34,561 nt of DNA from positions 1-34,561 of the forward strand of contig CANENE010000017.1 of the NCBI GenBank assembly GCA_947428835.1, given 5' to 3'. This DNA comes from an uncultured bacterium. Lineage in GTDB: Bacteria; Cyanobacteriota; Vampirovibrionia; Gastranaerophilales; Gastranaerophilaceae. The notes below the pieces were generated by a model, which saw only the letters and a program-made list of their open reading frames with translations, was not told where the DNA came from and searched no databases. The position numbers and the translations under genes were made by a program. This document shows, piece by piece, positions 21,686 through 29,929 of this stretch. How positions within the stretch are numbered: position 1 is the first letter of the stretch; each line of letters begins with the position of its first letter.

Positions 21686-22987
21686 TTATAGGCTGTTTAT
21701 TAAACTTAAAATTTCATCAAAACTATAGTAATCTTTTTGGATATGAACTTTCATTTTTTTGTTTGTTTTTCTTATATCATCAACACTTTTACCGTCTAAA
21801 AAGATTTCTTCATAGTTTTCGCCTGTTTTTTTGAGCATAACGGATGGAATGAGAAGATGTTCTATTTCTTGGTTTTTAATGGTTTCGATGATATCAGATG
21901 CTGTAATTAAGCCTGCGACATTAATTTCGCTTCCAAAAAATTTGTTTTCAACCTCAATTACTTCAAAAGTTAGGTTTTTGACTTTGTTTTCAATTTCGCA
22001 TTTAAAACTTTGAAAAATTTTTGCAGCTGTTGCTGCTGTTGCAATAGTGAGTTTCGTTGGTTTTTTTAAAGATTTTTTCATTTTTTTTAGCGAACTTTGA
22101 AAACTGTCTTTTAAAAGCCTTATGGCTCCTACTCCATCTTCAATTTGAAGAAAATCGCCATAGTATTTTTTATTTGGCACCTCAATTCCGGCTAAAACAA
22201 AAAACTCATCCGATGCCATTATGACTTGTTTTTTAAATTTTTCATTGTATTTTTCTACAATTTTGATTGTCTCAAGGGCGACTTTTTTATCAACCCTTTT
22301 AAATTCTTCTTTTCTGAATTTTGAAATTCCTACAGGAACTATTGCAACAGATTTTATAATTGATTTTACTTTTAATAAATCTTCTAAAGTCCGCTCTAGT
22401 TCCGCACCATCATTAATGGAAGGACAAAGAACAATTTGGGCATGGATATTTGTTTTGATTTTTTTAAATCTTTTTAATTGTTCGATGATAAGCCCGGCTT
22501 TTGGGTTTCTTGTCATTTTTTGCCTTAAAACGGGATTTGTTGTGTGAACAGATACAAATAAAGGCGAAATATGAAACTGTTCAATCCTTTGCCAGTCTTC
22601 TTCTTTTAGATTGGTTAAAGTTACATATGTGCCTTGAATATAAGATAATCGCCAATCATCATCTTTTATATAAAGGCTATCTCTCAATCCTTTTGGCTGC
22701 TGGTCTACAAAACAAAATATACAGTGATTTTGGCATCTTTTGATATTATCAAAAACGGCAGAAGTAAAGACAATTCCGAGGTCTTCGTCTAAATCTTTTT
22801 CTATTTCAATTTCTTCAAGCTCATCTTTTTCGTGTTCCACTAAAAGATTAATTTCTTCATCATTTATAATGAAACTGTATTCAATAATATCTTTTGGTTT
22901 GATTCCATTGATTGATATAATTTTATCGCCTTTTTTAAGCCCGATTTCATCTGCTATGGAATTTTTTATAATATCTTCAACAATCAT
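21686..22987 (-). CDS. DUF512-family PDZ / radical-SAM-like iron-sulfur protein
   Basis: 433 residues. Residues ~1-55 are a PDZ-like domain ('ADEIGLKKGDKIISINGIKP'). A radical-SAM-type cluster C85-x3-C89-x2-C92 ('CQNHCIFCF') follows, then 'DQQPKGLRDSLYIKDDDWRLSY' in two stretches, 'GTYVTLTNL', 'HTTNPVLR' and a DUF512 C-terminal half. The family is described in cyanobacteria as a conserved FeS oxidoreductase of unknown substrate and is also found in clostridia. The ATG abuts the stop of the PadR gene with no spacer, so the two are cotranscribed. Whether it has true SAM activity is open; the cysteine spacing fits. Confidence 0.9.
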   Translation of the reverse strand: MIVEDIIKNSIADEIGLKKGDKIISINGIKPKDIIEYSFIINDEEINLLVEHEKDELEEIEIEKDLDEDLGIVFTSAVFDNIKRCQNHCIFCFVDQQPKGLRDSLYIKDDDWRLSYIQGTYVTLTNLKEEDWQRIEQFHISPLFVSVHTTNPVLRQKMTRNPKAGLIIEQLKRFKKIKTNIHAQIVLCPSINDGAELERTLEDLLKVKSIIKSVAIVPVGISKFRKEEFKRVDKKVALETIKIVEKYNEKFKKQVIMASDEFFVLAGIEVPNKKYYGDFLQIEDGVGAIRLLKDSFQSSLKKMKKSLKKPTKLTIATAATAAKIFQSFKCEIENKVKNLTFEVIEVENKFFGSEINVAGLITASDIIETIKNQEIEHLLIPSVMLKKTGENYEEIFLDGKSVDDIRKTNKKMKVHIQKDYYSFDEILSLINSL

Positions 22988-23479
22988 CTATAGAAGCTCT
23001 ATTACTTTATTAACATTATCTAAAGTTATTTCGACAGTTTTTCTTTGAGTATCGTTCATCTTGATATATTCATTTTCAAGCCCTTTAATAAGCTTTATTT
23101 TATATAATTCAAGGTTATTTAGCATATTTTTTTTGAATTCTTCGTATTCATTTGGTTTTAAGACTTCGCTGCACCAGATTGCAACTTTTGCCTCATTTAA
23201 AATATGGTAAGGATTTTCACATCTGAAATTTAAAAGATAATTTTTTAAATAATTTTCGCCTTCTTTTGTGATAGAAAAAGTTTTAGAAAGCATTCCGCCA
23301 TCGGACATTTTTTGAAGGCAAGTAACGCATCCTATGTTTTCAAGGCGCTTGAACGCGGGGCTTATGGTTCCTGTGCTCGATTTTAAAAACCCGAAGAAAT
23401 CTTCATCAATTATTCTTCTAACCTTATATATAGTTGCATCATATTTTGTTAAAATGAATAAAATAACAGCTTCAAACAT
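22988..23479 (-). CDS. PadR-family transcriptional regulator
   Basis: 163 residues. The N-terminal ~80 residues are a winged helix: 'MFEAVILFILTKYDATIYKVRRIIDEDF', 'STGTISPAFKRLENIGCV' (recognition helix and wing) and 'SKTFSITKEGENYL'. The C-terminal half is a helical dimerisation arm ('EEFKKNMLNNLELYKIKLIKGLE'), as in PadR subfamily 2. It is divergent from uppS, and the 66-nt gap holds a 9-bp inverted repeat that is a natural operator candidate. Coupling to the DUF512 gene suggests autoregulation. The effector is unknown. Confidence 0.85.
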   Translation of the reverse strand: MFEAVILFILTKYDATIYKVRRIIDEDFFGFLKSSTGTISPAFKRLENIGCVTCLQKMSDGGMLSKTFSITKEGENYLKNYLLNFRCENPYHILNEAKVAIWCSEVLKPNEYEEFKKNMLNNLELYKIKLIKGLENEYIKMNDTQRKTVEITLDNVNKVIELL

Positions 23480-23486
23480 GGTTTTA

Positions 23487-23512
23487 ATTTTATCATAACT
23501 TTGTGATAAAAT
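23487..23512. promoter_or_regulatory. Candidate PadR operator in the divergent padR-uppS gap
   Basis: Perfect inverted repeat ATTTTATCA (23487-23495) / TGATAAAAT (23504-23512) with an 8-nt spacer. It starts 8 nt upstream of the PadR start codon and lies 34 nt upstream of the uppS start. An AT-rich spacer and this size suit a dimeric winged-helix protein. Confidence 0.5.
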
Positions 23513-23545
23513 AAAATTTGGAAAAAGAGGTCAAAAGGGAATATT

Positions 23546-24250
23546 TTGAGTAGCACGGCTGAAATTGTTAAAGAAACAAATTTAGATCATATCGCTATAA
23601 TAATGGATGGCAACAGGCGTTGGGCAAAAAATCGCCATCTGCCTTCTATGATGGGGCACAAAAAAGGTGTGGACGCTCTTAAGGCAATTGTAAAAGCAGC
23701 AGATGATTTTGGAATTAAGTATTTAACAGTCTACGCTTTTTCTACTGAAAATTGGAACAGAAAAAAAGAAGAAGTTGATTTTTTAATGGATTTGCTTGCA
23801 AATACCTTGAAAAATGAATTAAACGAGCTTTATCAAAAAAATGTCAAAATGAATTTTATTGGAGACCTTGAAGCCTTAAGTGACAATTTAAAAAAAATAT
23901 TAAACCATTCAAAAGAAATAACAAAAGATAATACAGGTGTTGTTTTGACTGTTGCAATAAACTATGGTTCAAGAGATGAAATTGTTAAAGCAATTCAAAA
24001 AATAGCAGATGATAAAATTGAAAAAATAACACCTGAGGTTGTTTCAAAATACCTTTATACGAAGGATTTGCCCGACCCTGATTTTTTAATTAGAACTTCA
24101 GGCGAAAAAAGAATAAGTAACTATTTATTGTGGCAGATAGCTTATAGCGAAATATATGTAACAGACAAATTATGGCCCGAATTTGATAAAAGTGAGCTTG
24201 AAAAGGCAATTTTAGAGTTCAGCCAAAGAAAAAGAAGATATGGTAAATAA
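23546..24250 (+). CDS. uppS: Undecaprenyl diphosphate synthase (cis-prenyltransferase)
   Basis: 234 residues from a TTG start, supported by AAGGGA 5 nt upstream; no ATG precedes the conserved core. It adds isopentenyl units to farnesyl diphosphate to give C55-PP, the carrier for peptidoglycan and LPS. Signatures: 'HIAIIMDGNRRWAKNR' with the catalytic D21, 'GHKKGVDAL', 'YAFSTENWNR', 'NYGSRDEI' and 'RTSGEKRISNYLLWQIAYSE'. First gene of a tight operon with rdgB (overlapping by 11 nt) and an antiporter. Confidence 0.96.
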   Translation: MSSTAEIVKETNLDHIAIIMDGNRRWAKNRHLPSMMGHKKGVDALKAIVKAADDFGIKYLTVYAFSTENWNRKKEEVDFLMDLLANTLKNELNELYQKNVKMNFIGDLEALSDNLKKILNHSKEITKDNTGVVLTVAINYGSRDEIVKAIQKIADDKIEKITPEVVSKYLYTKDLPDPDFLIRTSGEKRISNYLLWQIAYSEIYVTDKLWPEFDKSELEKAILEFSQRKRRYGK

Positions 24251-24848
24251 TATGGAAGCAATTGACGTAACTTTAGCAACAGGAAATGCTCACAAAGTTG
24301 AAGAAATTAATCTTATTGCAAAAAAAGCCGGTTTTAATATTAATTTTATTTTACCTGATGGCGATTTTAATCCGGTCGAAGATGGAACAACCTTCCTTCA
24401 AAACGCATATTGCAAGGCAAAAGAAGCCTCTAAAAATTCTTTAAGTGATTATATTTTAGCGGACGATTCAGGGCTCTGTGTTGAAGCATTAAATGGCGGC
24501 CCCGGTATAAAATCTGCCCGCTACGCAGACACTGCTCAGGCAAGAATAGATAAGCTTTTAAAAAACTTAAGTCACATTAAAGATATGAAAGAAAGAGGTG
24601 CTAAATTTACCTGCGCAATGGTGGTTTGTGATAAAACAGGAAAAAAACTCTTTGAAACGCAGCAATATTGTTTTGGCTCCATTCTTTTTGAACGCATAGG
24701 CAAAAACGGCTTTGGCTATGACCCTGTATTTCTTTTGAAAGACAGCAGTCTTTCTATGGCGGAATTATCAGATGATGAAAAAGCAAAAGTCTCTCATAGG
24801 TCAAAAGCTCTAAGTGAAGTATTAAAATGGTTTAAGGAAAATCTGTAA
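24240..24848 (+). CDS. rdgB: Non-canonical purine NTP pyrophosphatase (RdgB/HAM1)
   Basis: 202 residues. It hydrolyses dITP, ITP and XTP to monophosphates to clean the nucleotide pool. Signatures: 'LATGNAHKVEEI' near the N-terminus, 'LADDSGLCVEALNGGPGIKSARYA' in two stretches near 75-97, 'GFGYDPVF' and 'SHRSKAL' at the C-terminus. The ATG at 24240 lies within the end of uppS (11-nt overlap). A second ATG at 24252, four codons later, would also give a full-length enzyme, so the exact start is uncertain. Its stop overlaps the next ATG by 1 nt (TAATG). Confidence 0.95.
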   Translation: MVNNMEAIDVTLATGNAHKVEEINLIAKKAGFNINFILPDGDFNPVEDGTTFLQNAYCKAKEASKNSLSDYILADDSGLCVEALNGGPGIKSARYADTAQARIDKLLKNLSHIKDMKERGAKFTCAMVVCDKTGKKLFETQQYCFGSILFERIGKNGFGYDPVFLLKDSSLSMAELSDDEKAKVSHRSKALSEVLKWFKENL

Positions 24849-26167
24849 TGGATATAACGGATATAATTTTAAACCCTGTTATAGTTTCTGTTATTTGTCT
24901 TTGTGTACTTTGCGTGCTTAAAGTCAATGTGCTTTTTTCGCTTATGATAAGTGCGCTTGCAGCAGGGTTTTTAGCTGATATGGATATATCAGATATTATG
25001 GATTATTTTATATCAGGCATGGGTCAAAATTCCGAAACTGCCCTAAGCTACATTTTGCTTGGTACTTTGGCCGCTGCAATAGAACATACAGGGCTATCTG
25101 ATATTTTATCAAATGGTATTTCAAAATTTATTAAAGATAACAAATACCTTCTTATTGCAATTTTGGTTATAATTTCGATATTGTCCCAAAATCTTATACC
25201 TGTCCATATTGCTTTTATTCCTATAGTTATACCTCCATTAATCGGGCTTATGGATAAATTAAAAATAGACAGACGCGCCATTGCCTGCTCTCTTGCATTT
25301 GGTCTAAAGGCTCCATATATAGCGCTACCTTTGGGTTTTGGATTAATTTTTCAGGGTTTGATTGCAGACAATATGACAATAAATGGTATAAGAGTTTTTA
25401 AAGATGAAATTTGGCAATATAGTATAATTCTTGGTTTTGCTATGTTTATGGCGCTTTTGGTTGCAATTTTTATAACCTATAGTAAGCCAAGATATTATAA
25501 AGAAGCATCTGACAGCGTCAATCCTTTTGAAAAAAATATGACAAAATTTAATAAAAAACACCTTATAACTCTTTTTGGAGCCTGCACAACGTTATTTATC
25601 CAAATTCTTACCGGGTCTTTGCCTCTTGGAGCGTTAATCGGGCTTGCGATAATTTTTGGCTTTAGGGCGGTTCCTCATGGAAAAATGGATATTTTATTAA
25701 ACCAGGGTGTTAGTCTTATGGGATATATTGCTTTTGTAATGCTTGTTTGTGCAGGTTTTGCTCTTGTTTTGAAGCAAACAGAAGGAATAGAAGAACTTAT
25801 AAATAGCATAATTCCATTTATAGGTGATTCAAAAATCCTTGCAACAATCATTATGCTTATTATAGGGCTTGTGATAACAATTGGAATCGGTTCATCTTTT
25901 GGGACAATTCCGATTTTGGCTGTTCTTTTTGTACCTTTGTGTGCTAAATTAGGTTTCAGTACTCCTTCATCAATTATTATTCTCTGCGCTGCAGCTGCCT
26001 TGGGTGATGCGGGTTCTCCAGCTTCTGATACAACGCTTGGACCAACTGCAGGATTGAATGTTGATGGTCAGCATGATCATATTAAAGATACTTGTATTCC
26101 AACCTTCATCCACTTCAATACCGCCTTAATTGTTGCTGCAATTGTTGCAGTTTGCTTGTTTGGCTAA
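24848..26167 (+). CDS. Na+/H+ antiporter family protein (YuiF/NhaC-like)
   Basis: 439 residues with about 11-12 hydrophobic helices. The C-terminal signature 'GDAGSPASDTTLGPTAGLNVDGQHDHI' (here in two stretches, near 392-418) is typical of the Na_H_antiport_2/NhaC-like family, of which Bacillus YuiF is a member. 'HIAFIPIVIPPLI' and 'GLKAPYIALPLGFG' mark the first half. It probably exchanges Na+ or an amino acid for H+ at the inner membrane. The start codon overlaps the rdgB stop (TAATG), so it is translated by coupling as the third gene of the uppS operon. Substrate is not determined by the sequence. Confidence 0.88.
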   Translation: MDITDIILNPVIVSVICLCVLCVLKVNVLFSLMISALAAGFLADMDISDIMDYFISGMGQNSETALSYILLGTLAAAIEHTGLSDILSNGISKFIKDNKYLLIAILVIISILSQNLIPVHIAFIPIVIPPLIGLMDKLKIDRRAIACSLAFGLKAPYIALPLGFGLIFQGLIADNMTINGIRVFKDEIWQYSIILGFAMFMALLVAIFITYSKPRYYKEASDSVNPFEKNMTKFNKKHLITLFGACTTLFIQILTGSLPLGALIGLAIIFGFRAVPHGKMDILLNQGVSLMGYIAFVMLVCAGFALVLKQTEGIEELINSIIPFIGDSKILATIIMLIIGLVITIGIGSSFGTIPILAVLFVPLCAKLGFSTPSSIIILCAAAALGDAGSPASDTTLGPTAGLNVDGQHDHIKDTCIPTFIHFNTALIVAAIVAVCLFG

Positions 26168-26208
26168 GAATTATCAGAATTTAATATTGTCGGAATTCTA
26201 TAAATAGT

Positions 26209-26238
26209 TTGCAATAATATTGCGAATCTGAGTATAAT
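26209..26238 (+). promoter_or_regulatory. Promoter of the restriction-modification gene with overlapping palindrome
   Basis: TTGCAA (26209-26214), 18 nt, then TATAAT (26233-26238), 57 nt before the start codon at 26296. The hairpin GCAAT-AAT-ATTGC (26211-26223) overlaps the -35 box and could serve as an operator. Confidence 0.5.
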
Positions 26239-26295
26239 GAAAAATGGGGATATGTTTAAATATATTTAAATTATGAAAAGGGTTGTATTGTAATT

Positions 26296-28875
26296 ATGAA
26301 AAAGAATGTTGATATAAGTGAATATGTTTCAGAAGCTGACGTTGAAACAAAATATATATATGGAATTTTGTTGGATAAAGTTTTTAAATTTTCGAGCAAT
26401 TTGGTTAACTTCCATGTACCTGTTGAAATAACACAAGGAAGGGAAAAAACGATAAAAGAAGCTGATGTTGTAATAAAAGATGAAAAAGGTGAAAATGTAA
26501 TAGTTATTGATTCAAAAGCACCTTGTGAAAAATTGGAAAATTGGTTTGCACAAGTGGATTCTTATGCGGCTCATTTGGAAGCACCCATATCAATTTTGAG
26601 TAATTACCATAGAACGATAGTCAGAACATATTTAGACGGAAACAAAAAACAAATAATTTTCGACAAGCCAATTGATTTTTTGCTTACGGACAATTTTTTA
26701 AGCTTAAAAGAAGTTGTTTTAAAAAGACTGGAGCAGTTATCTTTGAGTTCTAAAGCTAATATTGTTTGTGAAAATAAAGAAAATAAAACAAAAATTACAG
26801 ATTATCGTAGATTATTTAGACAAATTCATACCAAAATACGCTCAATAGACAAATTAGATCCGACCGCATCGTTTGATGAGTTTTCTAAAGTATTGTTTAT
26901 AAAAATAATTAATGATGTTTTGGAACAAAAAGGTGACAAATTAACGGTTGAAAGAATTAATTGCTATGACAATGAAAAATCAAAGAAATTTTATATTAAT
27001 ACCTGGTTTAAAGAAAAAATTTCCGAATTTTATCCCGGAATATTCGATAGCAATGAAACAGTCAATATTTCTTCAAGAACCTTGTGTATTGCTTTGGAAT
27101 TATTAGATAAGGAATTTGATTTAAAAGATTCAATGGTGGATATAAAAGGCAGAGCGTTTGAAGAATTTTTGCCCAGTCAATTAAGAGGCAAGGGCTTGGG
27201 ACAGTTTTTTACACCAAGACCCATTGTTGATTTTATGGTTGATTTAGCGGATATATCAATTACGGATAAGGTCCTAGATTTCGCTGCCGGTTCCGGCGGT
27301 TTTTTAATCAAGGCATTTGACAAAAAAAGCCAATTAATAAAAGATGTTCAGAAACAATACCTTGATATAATAGGGAAGAGCCGCTTAGATTTATTAGAAG
27401 AAGCAAAATATCAAATTTTTGGAATTGATGCAGAAAAGCGTGCAGTAAGAACAGCAAAGATGAATATGCTTTTATGGGGTGACGGAAAGCAAATACAACA
27501 TGGGAACGGACTGGATATAAAAGATAATAATAACTTGCCGTATTATGCAAAAGAATATGTATCAGGCAATAAAGAAACGGGAGTGGATATAATTTTGGCA
27601 AACCCCCCGTTTGGTTCAAAAGAAGAAGAAAATCAAGATATTTTAAAAAGATATGAGTTGTCCGGAAAAAAGAAATCAAAGGATAATCCCAATCAAATAG
27701 TCAATAAAGCCGAAAAAACAGAGCACTTATTTATAGAAAAAGCATATAAAATGTTAAAGCCAAATGGGAAACTTTTAATTGTTTTGCCTGAGGGTATCTT
27801 TAGCAACAAGAACAGTAAAATTCGTGATTATGTATTAAGTCATTTTACAGTTGAAACAATTGTAAAATTACCAAAACATACTTTTGTAATGTCCGGGGTT
27901 GATACTATCAATACCGTAATTTTGTCAGCCAAAAAAAATACGGTTGAACGTGAATCTGTCATTATAAAATCTGATAAAAATACTTGGATTAATAAAGAAA
28001 ATATAATGTCTGTCAATTTCGTTTCGGTAAATCAAGTAGGTATTGAACCTTCAGGTAAAGCTATAGGGCTTGGTTATGAAACATCTGATTTAAAGTTGGT
28101 TGCAGACAAACTGAAACAGAAAGATTATAAATCCATATTGGCTAATCCATACGAATATGCCGAAATTGAATTTTCGGATGATACTAAAAGTCAAAATTGG
28201 AAGCAATCTATGGTGAAGTTTATTCGAAAGGATTTTATAAGCGTTCCAAAAAGATTAGATCCGACATTCTATTTCTTCAATGAAGAGACAAAAAATATTT
28301 TAAAAACATATACAACCCTTGATATCAAAGCTGAAAATATCAAAAAAATAAAACTTACAGAAGAGGAATTGAACAATGATATAGAAAAAAATTATAAATA
28401 TGTGTCAGTTGTAAAAAATATAAAGGGAAATATAACAGAAACAGAGGAAAAAACCGTAGCTGACATATTAACCACCAAAGAGCTGCCTCAGAAATTGTTT
28501 AAAGGTGATATCGTTTTTAATCCTTATCGTATTAATACCGGTTCTATTATTGTAGTAGATTTAGATGAAGATAATCTGGTAACAAGCCCGTTATATGTAA
28601 TTTTAAGGGGGTTAAATATAAATGCGGAATATTTTGTGCAGTTACTTAAAACTCCTTTTATTAAATATCAAATTCAGGTACTTGCTTCGGGTTCAGTAAG
28701 AGATAGTTTTTCTGCTGAGGATTTAAAATTATTAAAACTGCCTAAAATTTCAATATTAGAGCAAGCAAAAGTGATGAAAGAGATAGAAAGCAATATAGAA
28801 CAAATAGATAAATATAATTCAAAAATAAATGAAAATATAGAAAATATAAATAAAGTTTTAATAAAAAAATCCTAA
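26296..28875 (+). CDS. Single-chain restriction-modification protein (nuclease, N6-adenine methylase, specificity domain)
   Basis: 859 residues. Residues ~15-130 form an HsdR_N-like PD-(D/E)xK nuclease: D57, D72-S-K74 and QVDSY (86-90). Residues ~170-560 are a HsdM-like methylase: helical N-domain, 'GRAFEEFLPSQLRGKGLGQFFTPRP' in two stretches, SAM motif 'LDFAAGSGGF' near 325-335, catalytic NPPF (436-439) and 'LPEGIF'. Residues ~610-859 resemble one target-recognition domain of HsdS followed by a coiled-coil helix ('IEQIDKYNSKINENIENINKV' in part). All three functions sit in one chain, as in type IIG/IIC enzymes, so it would both methylate adenine and cut. No separate hsdR, hsdM or hsdS is adjacent. 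The gene stands alone behind its own promoter and could be horizontally acquired. Confidence 0.9.
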   Translation: MKKNVDISEYVSEADVETKYIYGILLDKVFKFSSNLVNFHVPVEITQGREKTIKEADVVIKDEKGENVIVIDSKAPCEKLENWFAQVDSYAAHLEAPISILSNYHRTIVRTYLDGNKKQIIFDKPIDFLLTDNFLSLKEVVLKRLEQLSLSSKANIVCENKENKTKITDYRRLFRQIHTKIRSIDKLDPTASFDEFSKVLFIKIINDVLEQKGDKLTVERINCYDNEKSKKFYINTWFKEKISEFYPGIFDSNETVNISSRTLCIALELLDKEFDLKDSMVDIKGRAFEEFLPSQLRGKGLGQFFTPRPIVDFMVDLADISITDKVLDFAAGSGGFLIKAFDKKSQLIKDVQKQYLDIIGKSRLDLLEEAKYQIFGIDAEKRAVRTAKMNMLLWGDGKQIQHGNGLDIKDNNNLPYYAKEYVSGNKETGVDIILANPPFGSKEEENQDILKRYELSGKKKSKDNPNQIVNKAEKTEHLFIEKAYKMLKPNGKLLIVLPEGIFSNKNSKIRDYVLSHFTVETIVKLPKHTFVMSGVDTINTVILSAKKNTVERESVIIKSDKNTWINKENIMSVNFVSVNQVGIEPSGKAIGLGYETSDLKLVADKLKQKDYKSILANPYEYAEIEFSDDTKSQNWKQSMVKFIRKDFISVPKRLDPTFYFFNEETKNILKTYTTLDIKAENIKKIKLTEEELNNDIEKNYKYVSVVKNIKGNITETEEKTVADILTTKELPQKLFKGDIVFNPYRINTGSIIVVDLDEDNLVTSPLYVILRGLNINAEYFVQLLKTPFIKYQIQVLASGSVRDSFSAEDLKLLKLPKISILEQAKVMKEIESNIEQIDKYNSKINENIENINKVLIKKS

Positions 28876-28880
28876 AATAA

Positions 28881-29867
28881 TCAGGTGGAGTTTTTATATA
28901 ATTTTTTAATTAAATTTATATCAAAATTTGCCTTTTTTTCAGAAGGGATTTGTTTTAGGATATTTTCAATTTCTTGGGTTTTGTTTAGTCCTTTTTTGAT
29001 TAAAAAACCGGCGTAGTCGCTGTGCACCTTGTATAAGCCTGCAAGATAATAAGGATAAGAATTTCCCCAGGGGTTTTTTAGCCAAAATTCGTTGAGCTCT
29101 TCTTCTATGATATCTTCTAAAACAGAAATATTATATATGTTTTTATCTCCATTTAATATTTCACAAATAAGCTCGCTGCATAGGTTTCCGGCTCCTCTTC
29201 CCATTCCTGCAAGGCTGCAGTCTATAACAATCTGTCTTTCGGTTGGAAAAGAAATAATTTCTCTTGCATTAATAAAAGCACGCTCGTTGTTGTTGTGCAG
29301 ATGAAAACATATTGAAATACTTTTGTCTAAGAAGCTATCAATATTTTTATATATCTCAATAAGTTCTTCTTTATAAAATGTGCCCATTGAATCAACTATG
29401 CTTATTCCTTTTGGCTTTAGTTCAGATATAGTCTTAATCAAATTAATATATTCTTCTTTTTCATATTCTTGTATAAAAACAGGGTTGATAAAAAGCTTGT
29501 AGCCTTTATCTATAATTTTTTTGCAGTCTGAAAACGCTTTTTTAGCAGCGTTTTTTTTAAAAATATATCTTAAATTGATGTCTTTTTCTTTTGCCTTTGG
29601 AAGATTTTGAAGGTCAAAATCACCTTGTTTCATCATTAAGAAAAATTTAGATAAATCATAATTTTGAGTATATTTTGAAGCTTCATCAATATTTAAAAAA
29701 ATACTTGTCTGCCGAAAGCTTTTGTTGTTTTTTAAAAAACCAAGCTCAATAAAATCTATGTTAGATAAAATTAAGTTATCAATGATTGCTTTTGTTTTAT
29801 TTTCTCCAAAAGCAAAATCAACTATATATCCGCCATCTCTTAATGTGCAATCAAGTAATTTTATCAT
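28881..29867 (-). CDS. DRE-TIM aldolase/acyltransferase-like enzyme (HMGL-like)
   Basis: 328 residues. A TIM barrel of the HMG-CoA lyase / isopropylmalate synthase / hydroxy-oxovalerate aldolase superfamily. 'LLDCTLRDGGY' (4-14) supplies D6 and the R10-D11 pair; 'HLHNN' (189-193) gives the metal-binding histidines; 'VDSMG' near 158-162 and 'GMGRGAGNLCSE' near 221-232 complete the site. The C-terminal communication or acyl-CoA-binding domain is absent, so an aldol-type cleavage or condensation is more likely than LeuA-like synthesis. Relatives of this size are often found in surface-polysaccharide loci, but there is no such locus here. No ribosome site is visible. The gene is convergent with the restriction gene (5-nt gap) and divergent from the HNH gene. 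Confidence 0.82.
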   Translation of the reverse strand: MIKLLDCTLRDGGYIVDFAFGENKTKAIIDNLILSNIDFIELGFLKNNKSFRQTSIFLNIDEASKYTQNYDLSKFFLMMKQGDFDLQNLPKAKEKDINLRYIFKKNAAKKAFSDCKKIIDKGYKLFINPVFIQEYEKEEYINLIKTISELKPKGISIVDSMGTFYKEELIEIYKNIDSFLDKSISICFHLHNNNERAFINAREIISFPTERQIVIDCSLAGMGRGAGNLCSELICEILNGDKNIYNISVLEDIIEEELNEFWLKNPWGNSYPYYLAGLYKVHSDYAGFLIKKGLNKTQEIENILKQIPSEKKANFDINLIKKLYKNST

Positions 29868-29929
29868 ATTTTGATTTTATCATATTTGGGCAAAAAATAA
29901 TTTTTTTAAATTTTATACAAACAGTCATT

